Shown: positions 12,216 through 26,149 of the stretch, piece by piece | How the letters are laid out: every line of letters starts with the position of its first letter | Position numbering within the stretch: position 1 is the stretch's first letter | Origin: Ophioderma brevispina | Taxonomy: Eukaryota; Echinodermata; Ophiuroidea; Amphilepidida; Ophiodermatidae | Length of the DNA: 64,000 nt | Reading direction: 5' to 3' | Assembly: GCA_023653785.1 (NCBI GenBank) | Contig: JAMKCH010044207.1 | Location: forward strand, 1 to 64,000 | Notes under the pieces: model-generated | Told to the model about the DNA's origin: nothing | Databases searched by the model: none | Seen by the model: the letters and a program-made list of their open reading frames with translations, nothing else | Made by a program: the position numbers and the translations under genes

Positions 12216-13439
12216 TTGTTTGGTAAATGCTCGCTTAATATTGCCGCGGTTGAGGTTCTCCATGCAAATAGCGAAACACTGTAAAAGAGCAAATGGATAA
12301 ATTATATATCAACAGTCATCGACCAGTCTGTGGCCCTTTAAACTGTCATTTTGGGGGAGTTAACAGCGGGAGCAATAAGCAGTTAGAAAATTGATGTGAT
12401 CTGGGAAAACCCGAGGTTGCGCAGGACAATTTTGAAAAAAAAAATAAGAAATATTCTTAAAAAATCTGTTTATGTTGTAGGTAGGTTGGGCGTGTGTATT
12501 TAAGAACTGACGACACGAGCAATATGGAGACTATATTACCGTGAATTGTAGGAACCAACACCTTTCCCTTAAAGATTTAACAGAGGATGCAAAGTGTCAC
12601 AAGTATAAAGAACTTTTCAGCTGTGTCAAATCAAAGATCCCAGATTCCTGTCAGTAGCATTTCTTTCCATTATCCAAAGGGATGATAAGCAAGAAATTGA
12701 TCCAAAGTGGATTTTTTATGAATAATTATGTTGAATCAACTGTGTGACAATATAACTGGAATTTTATTGAAATCATGCTGTTAAGGATTTGTTTCAGGAT
12801 CGTCTACACCCAACAGAAGGGGCATGAGCTTTTAGCCAGAAATTATCAGGATTCTTGAAGATGTGCCACATCCATCAATTTTTCGCGAGGGCCGCAAAAA
12901 GACTTCAGCGTCGAATATATAGCACAGACAGACCAAAACAGACAAATGTACCAACCTGGCTAAAACTACTGATGATGCCAGGGATGAATGCACCATACAG
13001 ACATTGATTCCACTACACTCACTGTGAATCTCATAATTATATGTACACTGACTCTATTTGTACACATGCGTAATGCCAACTTTATTATGTCGCCAAAGAT
13101 CTCTGTTGTCATGTTTCTGACTCTAAACATTATTGCTCATCTATTCTGATGCATCTTATTAACTTCAATGCCTGCAGTGTCAATGATTTACCGGTGTTGT
13201 TGTCATAATGGAATTTAAAGTTGATTTAATAACTTGGAAAAGGTAGTTTGCCTACCAAGGTTGATGCTTATAGTAATATGGTATTCTCTTACAATTGGTT
13301 TCCGATATAACAAAAATGGTCAGTGCAATTCTTCTCTGCTTGGATCCCTTGACTTAAATGATTTGCAAAATGGAAAAATATTGATTTTCCCATGTCACAG
13401 TAGAAATCAATTTCTCCATGGTAAGGCTTAGTAACCTAA
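12216..13439. other. No gene recognised; possible 5' region of the adjacent LINE
   Basis: No supported exon. The stretch immediately before 13440 could belong to the 5' part of the LINE relic, but no open frame there can be assigned to it. Confidence 0.4.
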
Positions 13440-16400
13440 CAAGATTAATGTTTTGTACCTTCATTCTAGAAGCATGAAAACCAAGTTTCCTGCAACTGCA
13501 TGCCGTGTTGCTTCTGAAAACTTTGACATCCCTTCTGTGACTGAATCCTGGTTGGATGATACTATAGTGATGGTGAACATTTTACCTAGTGATCTTATAT
13601 ATAGAAATGATAGGAATTCTCATGGTGGTGGGGTACTTTTAGTATTAAGTCGCAGCGTAATCGTCTTTAAGAGTGATTTAGTATGTGATGATCTTGAAAT
13701 TGTTTGGTGAACTTTCATACTAATAAGGCAAGGTTGGTTTGGTGTTTCTTTATAGACCTCCTAAGTGTAGACTGAATAATGGAGTTACTTGGATGATCAC
13801 TTATGTCAAAACTACCAGCTGCTCAGAAGGACTATGCTCTTATTTCTCTTGTAGGTGATTTTAATAGTCATATGGAGTGGCATGCTGGTATTCATATTGT
13901 TCTTTCTCGTGGTCTTCCAACTATGCTATTGACACCATGTATTCAAGTGGTTTTTCTCAAATGCTCAATGAGCCCACTTATGTCACTAATGGTGCTGATC
14001 ATTTCCTGGATTTGGTTTTTGTTTCTGATGCTGCCTTTGTGAAATTTTGGTGAGTCTTCCTACAATGTTGATGGTTGGGACCACTCGCCGTCATTTAGAG
14101 TTGAATATGGTTAAAAGGATTCCAAAAGTGTACGTAATTAAATGGTTTATTGTCTTGGTAGGGCTGATTTTGATCTTATGCGCAGCACATTAAGTAGTGA
14201 ATTTGATCAGTGTCTTAATTCTGATGATGTTGATGACATTGGAAAGGTTTGAAAATATTCTCACTTCAGCTATTAATATTCTGTTCTAAGAAAAAGGTCA
14301 AGTCGGGTTCTTCTGTTCAGGGTTACTCAAATATAAGGAAGTGTGTACTCATAAAAAGATTCTGCCGTAACCCCAAGAGCTCGGCAAAGAAGTCTGATGA
14401 TGCGTGAGAAAATTTAAGACTGCAAGCCCACAGTTAAAATCTTGCATTAGGACGAGTCATCCCCCTGATCCTCCATTCTATGAGATTTTCACACGCAAGC
14501 TGCTGCTATCCTAAGAAGGTTTGGGCCATATAAAGGATGCTCGTAAAAGATACTCCACAGATGTCTCGCCAAGGTGGATGGTCAGGAGATTACTAATAAC
14601 AAGGATATTGCTGATGCTTTAATAAGCAGTTTTCTGGAAATTTTGGTGATTTGATTATGAACTACTGATATTTCTTCTTCCTGGTTCGTTCTTTATGGCC
14701 GGCGCTCCCTAGCTTTCCTCCTTTATGGATGAAGTTCTTCTGTTCTCATTGACTTAAATTCTAATAAATCTCCTGGTCCAGATGAAATTCTTCCAGTTTT
14801 CTTGAAATCATGTAGTCAGAACTGGCACCAGTTTTATGCAAGATGTTCAAGGGTTTATTTCTATGGGGTAAAATCCAAAATCTTGGAAGTTGGCTAATGT
14901 TGTTCATATCTATAAAGGCTTGGTAATCCAAAATGCTACTTTCAATTATCGGCAAGCTGTCTTAACTCTCAGTCTTGTGTAAAATCTTTAACAATGGGGG
15001 ATTCTAGTATATGGATTATATTCGAAGAGCATGCCGATATTCTTTGATGACAATCAATTTGCGTTCAGACAAAGTAGAAATTGTGAGCAACATGTTGTAT
15101 AAATTCTTCACATCATTAGTGAAACTTTGGATGGGCGAAATTGCAATTTGTGGACACTGTCTTTCTTATTTCAGTTCTGCCTTTGTTAAGGTAGATCATA
15201 ATCTTCTTATTCATAATACATGATCGTGGTGTTAAGGGGTACTCTTATACTTTGGATTCAGAATTTTTTATGGACCAGGAAACAGACGGGTTATTTTCAG
15301 AGGTGAATTTTCTGATGGGCTCTGTCCACTTCTGGTGTTCCTCAAGGTTCAGTGCTTGGACCTATCCTTTCCTTATTTTTTGTCAGTGATATTACTTTGA
15401 ACGTGGCTTCTTCTCTTTTCCATTTGCTGATGACCACACATGGTGAGACCTATTTACAAATCAAATGAAAGGTTGATTTGCAAAAGGATCTTGACAAAAC
15501 TCATACAGTTGGTCCAGTTCACAAACAAGCTTCCTCTTAATTCACTCCAAGTGTCGATGTTATGCACTTTTCTAGATCCAAAGCTGGCAGCCCAATGGAT
15601 TACTTTTTGGTATGAATCATGAAATCATTTGATTTCAAATTGCTTGGTACTCATTTCTTCCAATATTTCATTTTCCTCTCATGTAGATTTCTGTGCCAAC
15701 AAAATATCTCGTCTTGCTGGGTTTCCTAATAAGGTGCACAAGAAATATATGCCGTTCTTGTTGATATTCTGAGATCTCTATAAAGTTTTGTCCTCCCTCT
15801 CTCTATATAATGTGTCGTCGGTTGCGGCTACCATATAATGCCTGCTTACAACTAGCTAGACTTTGAAAAGTTTCAGAGGAGGATACAAGAAGTCCTTATG
15901 ATATAGGAAAAAGGGCTCTTTTTTTTTTTTTTGGGCCGAGCAGGTAGAGTACAACCAGAGCGTTGTCTGAATTTGGTTCTATGGAGTGTAGATGATTTAT
16001 TAAATTTCAGCGCGGTTGACCATTTGTTAAAGCTGTAAATGATATGGTCCAGCATCCTTTCAAGGACTTTTTTCACAAAGTCTATATCTCAGACAGATTT
16101 CTACATTGGCGCAGCAAGGACTAAGTCTTCCACAATTTGTATTTGTCTCCTTTCCTAGACTTTGGGAGAACATTCCACCTCACACTCAGGCACACCAGGC
16201 AAGCTCTCTCCCAAAATTCAAGTTTCATATGTAAGCCCAGTATGTTCTTACAAGGTATACCAAACATTGGCATGTCTTCTTTTACATATCGGTATGTGTA
16301 TGTATGTATGTATGTCTGCTTCCATGGAGGAATGCACTGATAACTTGTTTGGGCTGTGTAGCCATTTTTCTTTCCTGAGTTACTCGTTTAGTTACATTGT

Positions 16401-16450
16401 GTGTATTCATAAGTAAGTAACTCAAATAAATATTATTTATTATTATTTAT
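13440..16450 (+). mobile_element. Degraded non-LTR retrotransposon (endonuclease plus reverse transcriptase)
   Basis: A plus-strand relic broken by frameshifts and stops, with recognisable landmarks in the right order. An apurinic-endonuclease-like region is at about 13530-13690, with peptide SVTESWLDDTI followed by NSHGGGVLLVLS. The endonuclease GDFN motif is at about 13855. The reverse transcriptase begins with SPGPDEILP near 14772. A DFSSAF.KVDHNLLI-type block is near 15170-15210, GVPQGSVLGPI near 15335-15365, and an ADDHT remnant of the catalytic YADD box near 15426. A TATG microsatellite lies at 16297-16316. The copy ends in TTATTTATTA-type repeats near 16425-16452, typical of a LINE 3' tail. 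Motif spacing fits the CR1/L2/Jockey group; I cannot place it more finely. It is inactive. Confidence 0.85.
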
Positions 16451-16891
16451 TATAAGGCATAACTTTTGATTATGTGTTCATCAGAAGAAGACGTAAAACG
16501 TTATGAGATAGAGAGTGTTCATATATTGTTCATTTGCAATGAGAGTCAAAACTCAAAAATATAAAATTTTCACACCTGTGGCGGGTTTTCCCGATAGCAT
16601 CACAAATGTGCAACAACCTCAGGTTTTGACGTGCACAGCCTCACGTTTTGACGAATTGATGGTGACCTTTTATGCACAAATGGGCCCAGTGTCCCAAGCC
16701 AGGACAGTGGGCCAAGAGGGAGGTAAGAGTTCTACCCACAATGCATTTCTTCACATATAATTGGACACATGAATGTATATGGACAAAAAGTACTTAATTG
16801 CAAGATTGTGTTAAGTTATTATTGTATGTACAGTTGGCACAAAAAAGTATCTTGGCATGTTTTTCGACAGTATGTGCTAAAGTCTGATAAT

Positions 16892-17156
16892 GTGACACAA
16901 AAAAATTTGTTTTACGGGCCGACTTGACCCAGATTTTGCATTTTGGAAGTTTTTGCCAAAATCAAGTTTGGAAAATTTATAAATTTGTGGCTAAATTTCA
17001 AACAAATGTTTGTAAAAATTAATCTTTTATCAAGATTTTTTTCAGATTTTTTTTTTTGGGGCTGTTTTTAGGCCACTTTTAACCTCCAAAGGAAAAAATA
17101 AAATAGCACCCTACTTGAAATGTCCGCCCACCTGTAAAACTTTTTTTTCGATGCTT
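16892..17156. mobile_element. Degenerate copy of the AGGCGACGAAAA-ended MITE
   Basis: Starts GACACAAAAAAATTTGTTTTACGGG and ends CCCACCTGTAAAAC...TTTCGATGC. The order TTTTACGGGCC-GACC...TTAGGCCA...ACCCTACTTGAAATGTCCGC parallels 7554-7884. The terminal GCGACG is decayed, so this is an old copy. Confidence 0.7.
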
Positions 17157-20100
17157 TAGCCCCAAGAGTTCAGAGTAAATGAGAAAAATAGCTTTTCTTC
17201 GGATGCCAAACTTTTGCTCTTAGTGATAGGGTCAATGCCCTTAAAATGTAAACGTGGGTGTGGGTGTAGATTTTATTTTCATCGGGACTGGCGATGTTCA
17301 ATTCGGCCCTACCCCAGTTCAGTCCATTACAATCCAGCCCAGCCAATTTGGCCGTAGACTTTCATATAGAAAGTCCCTGGATGCAAATGGGTATTGCCAC
17401 ATGAACGGAATCAATTGTAATATGTTAAGCGAAATTTTAGCGGATCAATGGCATCCGCGAAAATAAACCCACACAAATTTGTGAAAACTGAAGCATTTTA
17501 CTATTGTTTTATATAGAGCCACCTACCCAGAACGCGAATTAACAACTGTTGAAAATTGTACAATCTGCTTGAACGCGAAAAGATCTGTCCGCAAAAATAT
17601 TGGCTTATACAGTACCTTCATTTGCATCCATTGGGACTTCTATAGGAAACGTTTACCCAAATTGAAATTATTGTGCCCCTATAAAAGCCACAAACACTTT
17701 AGGGTTGGGGTTAAGTCTGACAATTTATTACACGACTGTGCTAATCCTAACAGCATTCATATGCAGTAAGCTACCACAATTTATACATGGGGGAAATTGT
17801 TACTAAGCTTAGGCTGTATAAAAAAAATTATCGATTCTTGTTACCCCTTCCTCACCTTTTTTTTTATAGGCGTCAAAATTTTATTTTTCATTTTCTTAAT
17901 GTTTAATCCTTCAAATTTTGATGGATGATCGGACTAATGTGTTTATTAATCAATATCAGTCACTTTCATGTGATTTTAGAGATCATGAGGGTCTATTCCT
18001 CGCAAACTTAAAATGAAAAAAAAAAGAGGGCCTTGCCCATTTTTTTTCTGGATCCGCTTAAAAAGTTAGTGGCAATATAAATATTCAGTGAAAAATGGCC
18101 ACATTTTGGTGCCATTTGGGCCAGTTTAAAAAAAAAGTAACTTCCACCCTCCTTCACTTTTTAGAGGCACTGCTACAAGAAGTTTATAAATTTTTAAGGG
18201 GGCCTACTAACATTTGAAAACTTAAATGCAATATAGGTGGTTAAAAAAGTCAACACTTCAAATTCAATCTTCATTATTCATAGAATTAGTAAATTTTAAA
18301 AACCTGAGTCGAAATTTGCCCCGAAATGAAAAACTTGAACTCTATAGACTACATTTATCGCAATAAATCATGGCAGCGTGGAAAACTTGGTATACGCACG
18401 TCGCAACCGGTAATGGTATGGGCATTATTTTCAAAGCTCTGGAAATGAGATGCCCGCAGGCACCTGTGTCTTACAATGAACGCTTATGTACGCAGCGGCT
18501 ATATAATACGCTGGCCACGATTCTTTGGCAACACTTTTAATAAATAGTCACGAAATGTGAAATTTCATTCTGAAAATGTTGCCTAAAAGAATAGTGAAGG
18601 AATGGTTGCCATTCAAAATTTTCATCAGTGGAAGGGGAGTAATCAATTACAAAGTATGATATAAATAGTATGAAATCTGCCTGGGACTCCATGCTGCATT
18701 CCCCTGGCTTGGTGCTTTTTGCACCCGTTAAACCAACCGTAAACTGACATTCACAGTTGTACTTCCCCCAAAAACTGTTCCCCCTGACTGAAAAGACAAA
18801 GGTGGGGAGCCATGCTAAGACCCCCTCCCCCATTTAAAATCAGCACTAATCCACCTGGGTGTACGTTGGGACTATCTTAGTAATAAACTAGCACATTTCT
18901 GTGTGTGTGAAACATTTTTTTTATTTTTTTTATTTTTTTTATGTTAGTTATGTTATTACAAATCAACAATGACTCATTTGATCCCTAAACAACTCATGTT
19001 GACCTGAAATGTCTTGGATGATCTCAGGTTTACCGAATCAACGGGATCATAAGCATGTTTGATTGATATTGCCAGTCTGACCCTTCATATAGAGCAACTG
19101 TATGTCCAAAACCAATATTGACAAGAACCTCCTTTGGAAAAAAAAAAAATTGCACTCCATTTATGTGAAAAAGAAAAGCAATTGAAGTCAGTATCCGTTT
19201 TTCATCTCCACGAGAGTTTTTCAGTGGTTCACACATCAGGGTAGTTTTCAATGGACCTATCAATCAAATTGGGACAATTGCTACAGTAGAAGATCCAATA
19301 ATGGAAACTCACTGTATTGCTATGCAATATGAAAACCCCAACCCAGTTTGAATAAGCCAACCCATCCAGGTTTGAGTTTTCAACAAATTCTGGAACTTCC
19401 CCCTAGAAATACCACCTTATTGCATTTACACATCTAATTAACATTTTACAAAAAAGGTGCTTTATCAATTTAAAAACCTATTTACAAAAGTTTTTTTTTG
19501 TAAAAACTAAACTTGAAAAGAGCCGTGTTGTGATAAAGTGTGTGCTATATTTTCTATGGGTGGGTGTTAAAGCTAGGTGGTAGTTGGGGAGGCGGCAAAA
19601 TTTGACCAAACTGTATTGGCCAAAAAAAAGAGGGTGAATTTGAGAGACTTTTAAAGTAATGCAATGAAATGACTTACAATTCCAAGATTGTTGTCCACTT
19701 TACCAAATGTTGTTTGCAGTTCAACCCCTAACTTGACCCCACGTGTACAACTCATATCTGAAGTGAATTAAATATCAACTTCCGAAACCTGGCTGAGAAA
19801 TATTTCAAAGAATACCAAAATATTTCCATATTTTGGTAATGTCTGATTGAAACTGAAATGAAACCTCATAAGAGGGCTCATGGCAGGCAATGGAGTATAG
19901 TTTAATATCACAGAGTTTGAATCCGTATTCTAAAAATTGTTCTTTCTGCCCTCGAGACTTCATGGAATTGAATTCTGAAACACAAAATTTTCGCTGAAGT
20001 GACTATTCTTGATGGCTATATCCCAAATTTACAATGCAGCAAACTTAGTTAATTTGGAATAGAGGGATAGCGTCATGAAGTTATACCATAAATGTAAAAC

Positions 20101-20172
20101 AGTTTGAAGCACAGAGAAAAAAATTAACCACTTAGGACGACCCTTCCCCTCAAAAAAAAAAAAAAAAAAAAA
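17157..20172. other. No gene recognised
   Basis: Several short open frames (for example 17254-17466 plus, 18537-18833 minus, 19030-19263 minus) show no family motif. T/A homopolymers and GGGGCC-poor, AT-rich DNA dominate. A poly-A run of 22 or more lies at about 20152-20171, just before the repeat that follows. Confidence 0.5.
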
Positions 20173-20323
20173 TTTTGTGGTTCAGCAGTCGCGCTCACTA
20201 TTTCAAAGAATATAGCTGTGGGCCGCTCCATAAAAAACTTAACATTTTAGTGACACATACATACACACGCACAACAGATTTGCAAAGTGTCCTGCCAGCT
20301 ATGCTGGCAGCCCACAAAAAAAA
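20173..20323 (+). repeat. Short interspersed repeat, family D, copy 1
   Basis: Shares a GCGCTCACTATTTCAAAGAATAT..GCTGTGGGCCGC block, a CA-rich middle (ACATACACACGCACAAC) and a terminal hairpin CTGCCAGCTATGCTGGCAG followed by CCCACAAAAA with 27253-27447. It ends in an A-run, as SINEs do. A related end block is at about 24035-24062, and a truncated 5' fragment is at about 49421-49455. Confidence 0.7.
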
Positions 20324-21727
20324 CAATACCGAAATTAAGGTTACCTAATTTTTAAGCATGAGAACCCCCCAAATATGGGGTGCTTTCCAGAGTATTTGTG
20401 AAGTTAAATAAAGGCTGTACACAATGAGAATATCAGTCGTGCGCCGTGAACATGTAATGCCAATATGTTACATGGAAATAGTACTCCCATTCCTATTGTT
20501 CCACAATGCATTATGGATCTTGCATCAAGCTGTAACCCGACACCTTTCTACAGAATGCAAAATGTTCTAGAAACAGAAACATTACACAAGCTTGAAATTT
20601 GTAGAACTGGTTCCTATCTACCTGTAATTCCCATGTCTATTGACTTCTGAGCATGCTCCATCTCTCATAGAAGTGGGCACTACCAGGCAATTGATAAGAC
20701 GTGTCCCCCTGGAAATTTTCAGGGAAATGGCCAAGGGAAGACTGACACATTCTTATTCAAAGGGTATTATCATCAATTCAATAAACAGCCAAATCAAGGA
20801 ACTAATCTCATCTAAAGTAGGCAATGCCGTGTCATGCCCAGAAACCAATGCGGTATCAGGATTTAAATGAGGCCAACCTGCCGATTGGCCACAATCAAAC
20901 TTTTGTGATTATTCAGCCAATCAGCAACATTTTAAACAATGTATAAAAAGTATTAAATAAAGAAAAATATTTGGAAGCTGCATTTAACTGGTTATGAAAT
21001 TACTCTATGAGGTAATCAGCCAATCAGAAATGCTGATGAAACGGCAGGTGGTGCTCAGGGGATGAACTTTTACAATAAAGTTGCCATCTTTCAACTGAAA
21101 AGTCACTGCGAGTGGCAAAAGGTCATAAGTGAAATAGCTGCCATGTGACAAGGGTGCTGCCCTTGTGTTGGGTAAACTCAAAATTATTTTTGAGTAAGTG
21201 GATCTTGAACATGTTGCTTCAGGTGACAAGAATCATTTCAAGAGCAACTGACCAAAGACTTGGCAGTAAAGTTGTTTGATGGGAATTTCTGACAAATGGC
21301 GCTTATTGCACTTATGATTTGTTGCCACGCACATAAGTGAACATCTATTGCCCTGTACCTACAACTCTCATTAGTCTCTATTTGGAACGCAAACACCTTG
21401 TTTGATGCTCGATGACATGGTTATATCATAATCCCCATACTTAACCAGTAAGCAATTATAAAGCAGGACTTATGGGGCGGAAAACGAGCCATTTCGATTT
21501 TTGATTGCACAATTTTTGGAATATACAAGTAAATGTGTGGTATAAAAATGGTGTCAGAAATGCCATTACATGAGCATTTGATGTGGTAAGGATGGATGGA
21601 CAGACAGTTAAAAAAAAAATTGTGATGTAGTTCCATACTGGGCACCAGAGTTTTAAAATTGACTTTTTCATGTGTAAATAAAAGTTGACACTCATTTTGA
21701 CATTCTTAGAGGTGTTCCTCCTGGGAC
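20324..21727. other. No gene recognised
   Basis: Two adjacent plus-strand frames (20465-20650 and 20640-20870) read plausibly but have no recognisable domain or paired splice sites. I do not call them genes. Confidence 0.45.
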
Positions 21728-21851
21728 GGATTTCACAAAAATTTACAACGCATTATAGACCCATCGTAAGCAGATACATCTTAAGTTACTCTTAATAATC
21801 CTATTACTTAAGATGGGTTTATGATGCATTGTATATCTGTATGAAATCCAC
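21728..21851. mobile_element. 124-bp hairpin MITE
   Basis: GGATTTCA, ACAACGCATTATAGACCCATC and CTTAAG on the left have reverse-complement partners (GATGGGTTTATGATGCATTGT...TGAAATCC) on the right, around a short loop. No coding content. Confidence 0.75.
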
Positions 21852-22203
21852 TCCTATCTTTTGAGGTTGATCCCTGTGCATTCAAGATAAAATGTAAATT
21901 CAGATGAATAGTTATGCAAACACTGCCTCCGTTGAAAACACCACATATGAACATACAGTCAAATAAAGACCAAACCTCAGTGAGTGAGAAGTTAGGCAGA
22001 CCAAAATGGGACTAAAGTTTCCAGTTATAGCCTGGCCCTGCATTATACAGAAAAAAATATTGTATTCAATTGCAGCAAGTTAAAAATCAACATAAATTCA
22101 ACTTGTCATTTCGAGACTTGATCATAGTAACACACTCATAACAAGGATGGCATAATGGAGATAAAAAGGTATACAAAGAGAATTTAAAAAGCACTACCTA
22201 CAG

Positions 22204-23332
22204 CGGGTGTCCCCTCAAAAAGGAACCCCTCAAAGTGGTCACTCTATTCAGTCGAAAAGAAAAGAGTAAACCATACAATTAATACATCACTGTTCTGAAA
22301 GTGCTATTTCATTATTTCCGACACTGAAAAAATCGTTCAAAAAGGAGCCATATCAGCCGAGTTATGGCCGATTGAAAATTTTTACCACTTTTTCATTTTA
22401 ATAAAATCCACGGATTGTTTCAGTAGTCTTTAGGTAATACACATTCTCCAAGCTCATTCTTTTGTTTATGGTTTCTTTTGTTTTTGCGACAGGTCAGTTT
22501 TGATATTGAAAGATTAGTTTCAACTATTAGAAATTCCAAGATACACTTTTTTGGGGGCCCCCAACATTCTTCTACTGACCGCTGATCTGCTCCCCCCCCC
22601 CTCATCTGGGGGAACTTGACAGCCTCTAAGACGATGCAGGCTTGCATTCTTTTTCCATTTGAATATTCCACTTCTAATCATTCTTGTCTGTTGGATGCTT
22701 GCAAAGGCAGTGGTTATTCTTTTGGGAAGATCCCCAGATTTGACTCCGCTAGATTTTGCCCTTGGGGAAACATTAAAGAGTGAAGTGTATGTATAGGAAC
22801 CACAGCAAACTTGCCAGAACTTCGCAATAGAATAACCGCTGCCTTTGCAAGCATCCAACGGACACGAATGATTAGAAGTCGATTATTGAAATGGAAAAGA
22901 GAGTGCAAGCCTACATCCGTCTTCATGGTCTTAGAGGCAGCCAAATGGGGGAGGGGCAGAGCAGCACAGTAGAAGAATGCGGCAAGATCTTGGAATTTCT
23001 AATAATTTAAACTAACCTTTTCAATATCAGAACTGATCTTTGTCACAAAAACAAAAGAAACCATAAACGAAAGAATGTGCTTGGAGAAGGTGTATTGTCT
23101 AAGACAGCTCAGACAGTAACAATCCGTGGATAAAATGAAAAAGTGGTTACAAAATTTTCAATCGACCATAACTCGGTCAATATGTGTCCTTTTGGAAAGA
23201 TTTTTTCGGTATCGAAAACCTAATGAAATGCACTTTTCAGATGTGTATTAATTTGTATGGTTTACTCTTTTTTTGTAAAATAGAGGGCGCTTTGAGGGTT
23301 TCCTTTTTTTTGAGACACCCGGTAGAATTTTG
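22204..23332. mobile_element. 1.1-kb fold-back element with arms of about 0.5 kb
   Basis: The left end (GCGGGTGTCCCCTCAAAAAGG) is mirrored at the right end (TTTTTTGAGACACCCGG). Matching inverted blocks continue inward: AGAGTAAACCATAC; CCGAGTTATGGCCGATTG; AATCCACGGATTG; TTGTTTATGGTTTCTTTTG; TTAGAAATTCCAAGAT; GATGCTTGCAAAGGCAG. The axis is near 22760-22790. Arm identity looks roughly 80-90 percent by eye. A GGGGGGGG-type run interrupts one arm. Minus-strand frames of 76-112 codons over the centre have no motif I can assign with confidence; a decayed transposase tail is possible. Confidence 0.85.
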
Positions 23333-23599
23333 GGTTCTCAGCTTGCATGCTTACTTTATTCAAAGAAATACAACAATGGGTTGCTTTTTGATATTACCCA
23401 ATTAGAATGAATATGCAAATGAGGTACTTAATATGCGCATTTGGTAAAGACAGACAACATGAACACTACATGTATCCACCACTACCCACAAGCCAAGTTT
23501 CATGAAAATGGGTCATTGCATTCTGGTATGAGAAATGAAAGTTAGTTTAACTTTTTGTCTGACAAGAAATGGATACACCAACACATCTATCCATTCTGA

Positions 23600-24065
23600 T
23601 GATGTTAGTTAGTTAAACCAAAGTTTTAAATCCAGTTTTGTCCCCGTCAACGGGGGTGGCCGGATACACCTCACACTCAGCAATACTGCTGTGTGAGGAT
23701 TTATTGGAGCAAAAGATAATTGACAGGATGCCCTTCCTGACGCCAATCCACAGTTTTCGGCAGTGGGCCTAGCCTTTGGGCAACTATGCCCACCATACAA
23801 GGCAGCATGTGCTGGATGGCCGCCAAGCTCTCCAGAGCTGATGCCCTTGTAGGTAGATCTTCTTTTTCATTCTACCAGGGTAACCAGCTACCCTCCTCAT
23901 CAGATTTCCTTAGAAAATCGATGGGGGTGACGGTTTAGCTGCCAACAACTCGGCCCTGGGACAGGTAGTACTGGTTACCAGGATACCAGTAGCAGGCCTT
24001 AAAAGTAAACCTGCCTGATGTAACAAAGGAATTTTCCAGCTATTGGTGGCAGCCCACAAAAAACA
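23600..24065. repeat. Interspersed repeat (SINE- or LINE-tail-like)
   Basis: Contains a GGGGGTGGCCGGATAC block, a GGATGCCCTTCCTGACGCC block familiar from interspersed repeats in aquatic animal genomes, a CCAGGGTAACCAGCTACCCTCC block, and finally the GGTGGCAGCCCACAAAAAAC end shared with family D. The short frames on both strands are not genes. The assignment rests on family resemblance rather than a second full copy here. Confidence 0.5.
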
Positions 24066-26149
24066 AAATCTGACCCAGACGATGGCAGCCCAGCCTCGTT
24101 CAATATAGCAACTCACCCAAAATATCAAAAGAAATTGCAGCAATACGGAGTGTAAACCACAAACCAATTTGGGTGCTTTGATATGGGTCGGTTATAGGTG
24201 TTCCCATGACCCACGTATGATCTCATCCTCATCCGTTGATCATACAAAAAATTTAGAAATAAACCTTACAGTGGAGTTGATTCTTCAGCTCCAATATTCC
24301 TTGACAACAAATTCAGAATTTCTTGTCAAGATTTCGCTTTTTACGTGTTAAACCAATGGTAACGTCTAAAATTGGGATTTCTTGGCCGCCCTCCCTTGAT
24401 CTGACCAAAGCCCCAGCATACTCCAAAGAAGGTGCACAACCACACATAAACATGTCTTCAGTCTTCATGAAGCTAGCCCTTATATTAAACATAGATAATT
24501 TTGTGTGTTAGATGTCAGTGTTCTGTTTTTTGGTTTTACATATACATGGTTCATTTTTCTAAGGGTTTACTTACTGAGATTCCATAAAACTGTTTTATTA
24601 TATTAACACTAATTTATATTTTGGAGTAAATTTTACAATGTTTTGGAAGAGAAGAATAAGCAGTTAGATCCCACAACCTTTTGATATCTGGTTTGAAAAA
24701 AGCAATCTACACTTGTTTAATTTAACTGGCTGAAAAAGAGTCAACTATTTATAAGGATGAACTTTACCTGAACTTTAGATAAGATACAATGTAATTAGAA
24801 TAAGTCTTAGACTATTGTTATTTTTACAGATTCTTAGTGAATTGGAAAGCTTTAACTGGTAAATGGATAATTTTTGACTACTTAAAATATCTACCCATGG
24901 GTCCTTGAATAATTTAAACACCACAGGAATTAAATAGTAAATAGGATCATATCAAAACGGAAATGAAAGGCAATTGCCAAATGCATGATAAAATTAGTGA
25001 ATTTAAGTAAGCATTAAGCAATAACTGGTAATACATCAAGGGCCCATGGGAAGCTTTTTATTGGTATAACTACACCTTTAACAATAGCTTACTGATTTCC
25101 CATGAGAAATTAGTGAGCGCCAAATGCCAAGTAAATTGCACAACTACCTCATGTAATTGAAAATACTCCCCACACACAAACCACTATTTACTAAAATCAT
25201 AGGCATTTCCAAATAAGAATTTTTTTTTTTAAATTAGGCAGCTGCTTTCAAATAGAATTTCTCACAATAGAATAAATTTTCCTTAGAAATATAAGTGCTT
25301 GTTTGTATTGTTCTATAAATAATTAAACTGTCAATGGCAGTATGACCAGATTACATCAGTCACTGAAGCATCAGGATGTACATCATTTTAAAACACCAAA
25401 TAATTATTATACGACCTTTGTCCAAAGGACCCCGCCCAATTCGCGCTAATACTGGATTTGGGGAAAGTTTTGGTCTATCCTTTGTTTACGACTGCATGAT
25501 ATTAGCCTAGCATGAAATCTATAAAAAGGATCAATGAAAAGGATGGTACAGCTGTATTCCATGAAAGAGTCTTTACTCTAGTCTAACTCATGAATATCTT
25601 ACACCTTTTAGAAGATTAGGTAAGAAATACTCTAAATGATTACTGAGCAATTCACTTGTCATACACTCTGCCTGGCAAAATGAGCCCAAATTCTGCGTAA
25701 AAAATATACAAACTCTATTACAAGCAAAAATAATTATTTGTAACATATAGCTCAAATGTACACAAATTATAATTTACAGAATACAGAGTGGCATCAAACA
25801 CAAATGCAGGTTGATTGTAACATTGACACAGGGTTCCTAAGATGTCAGAGCCCTCTTGCCACAATTTTATTGAATTTTCTAAAAAAAAGAAGAAAATTTG
25901 TGCATACTAGATATAAATCAAGTGCACAATAATACAGGAATTCAGAACTCATGTTTATAGTTTCTGCTTTATAATGTTGAAATATAATACATGCACATCT
26001 AAAACTATTGTTATCTACATTGTGACATTCCTCTAACAGCTACCTACGCATTTCACCAATTCTTTCTTTGTGAAAAGAAACAACGTAATATCTGACCCAC
26101 ATATCGCATTTCTTGTAAGACTCGTGTTACTTGTCAGAAATTGAAAATG
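24066..26149. other. No gene recognised
   Basis: AT-rich, with only two 60-codon frames near its start. No exon or repeat structure was detected by eye. Confidence 0.5.

Noticed and set aside
22420..22944. Three minus-strand frames as a transposase gene
   Set aside because: They straddle the axis of a fold-back element and I cannot identify a catalytic DDE/DDD triad or DNA-binding motif.
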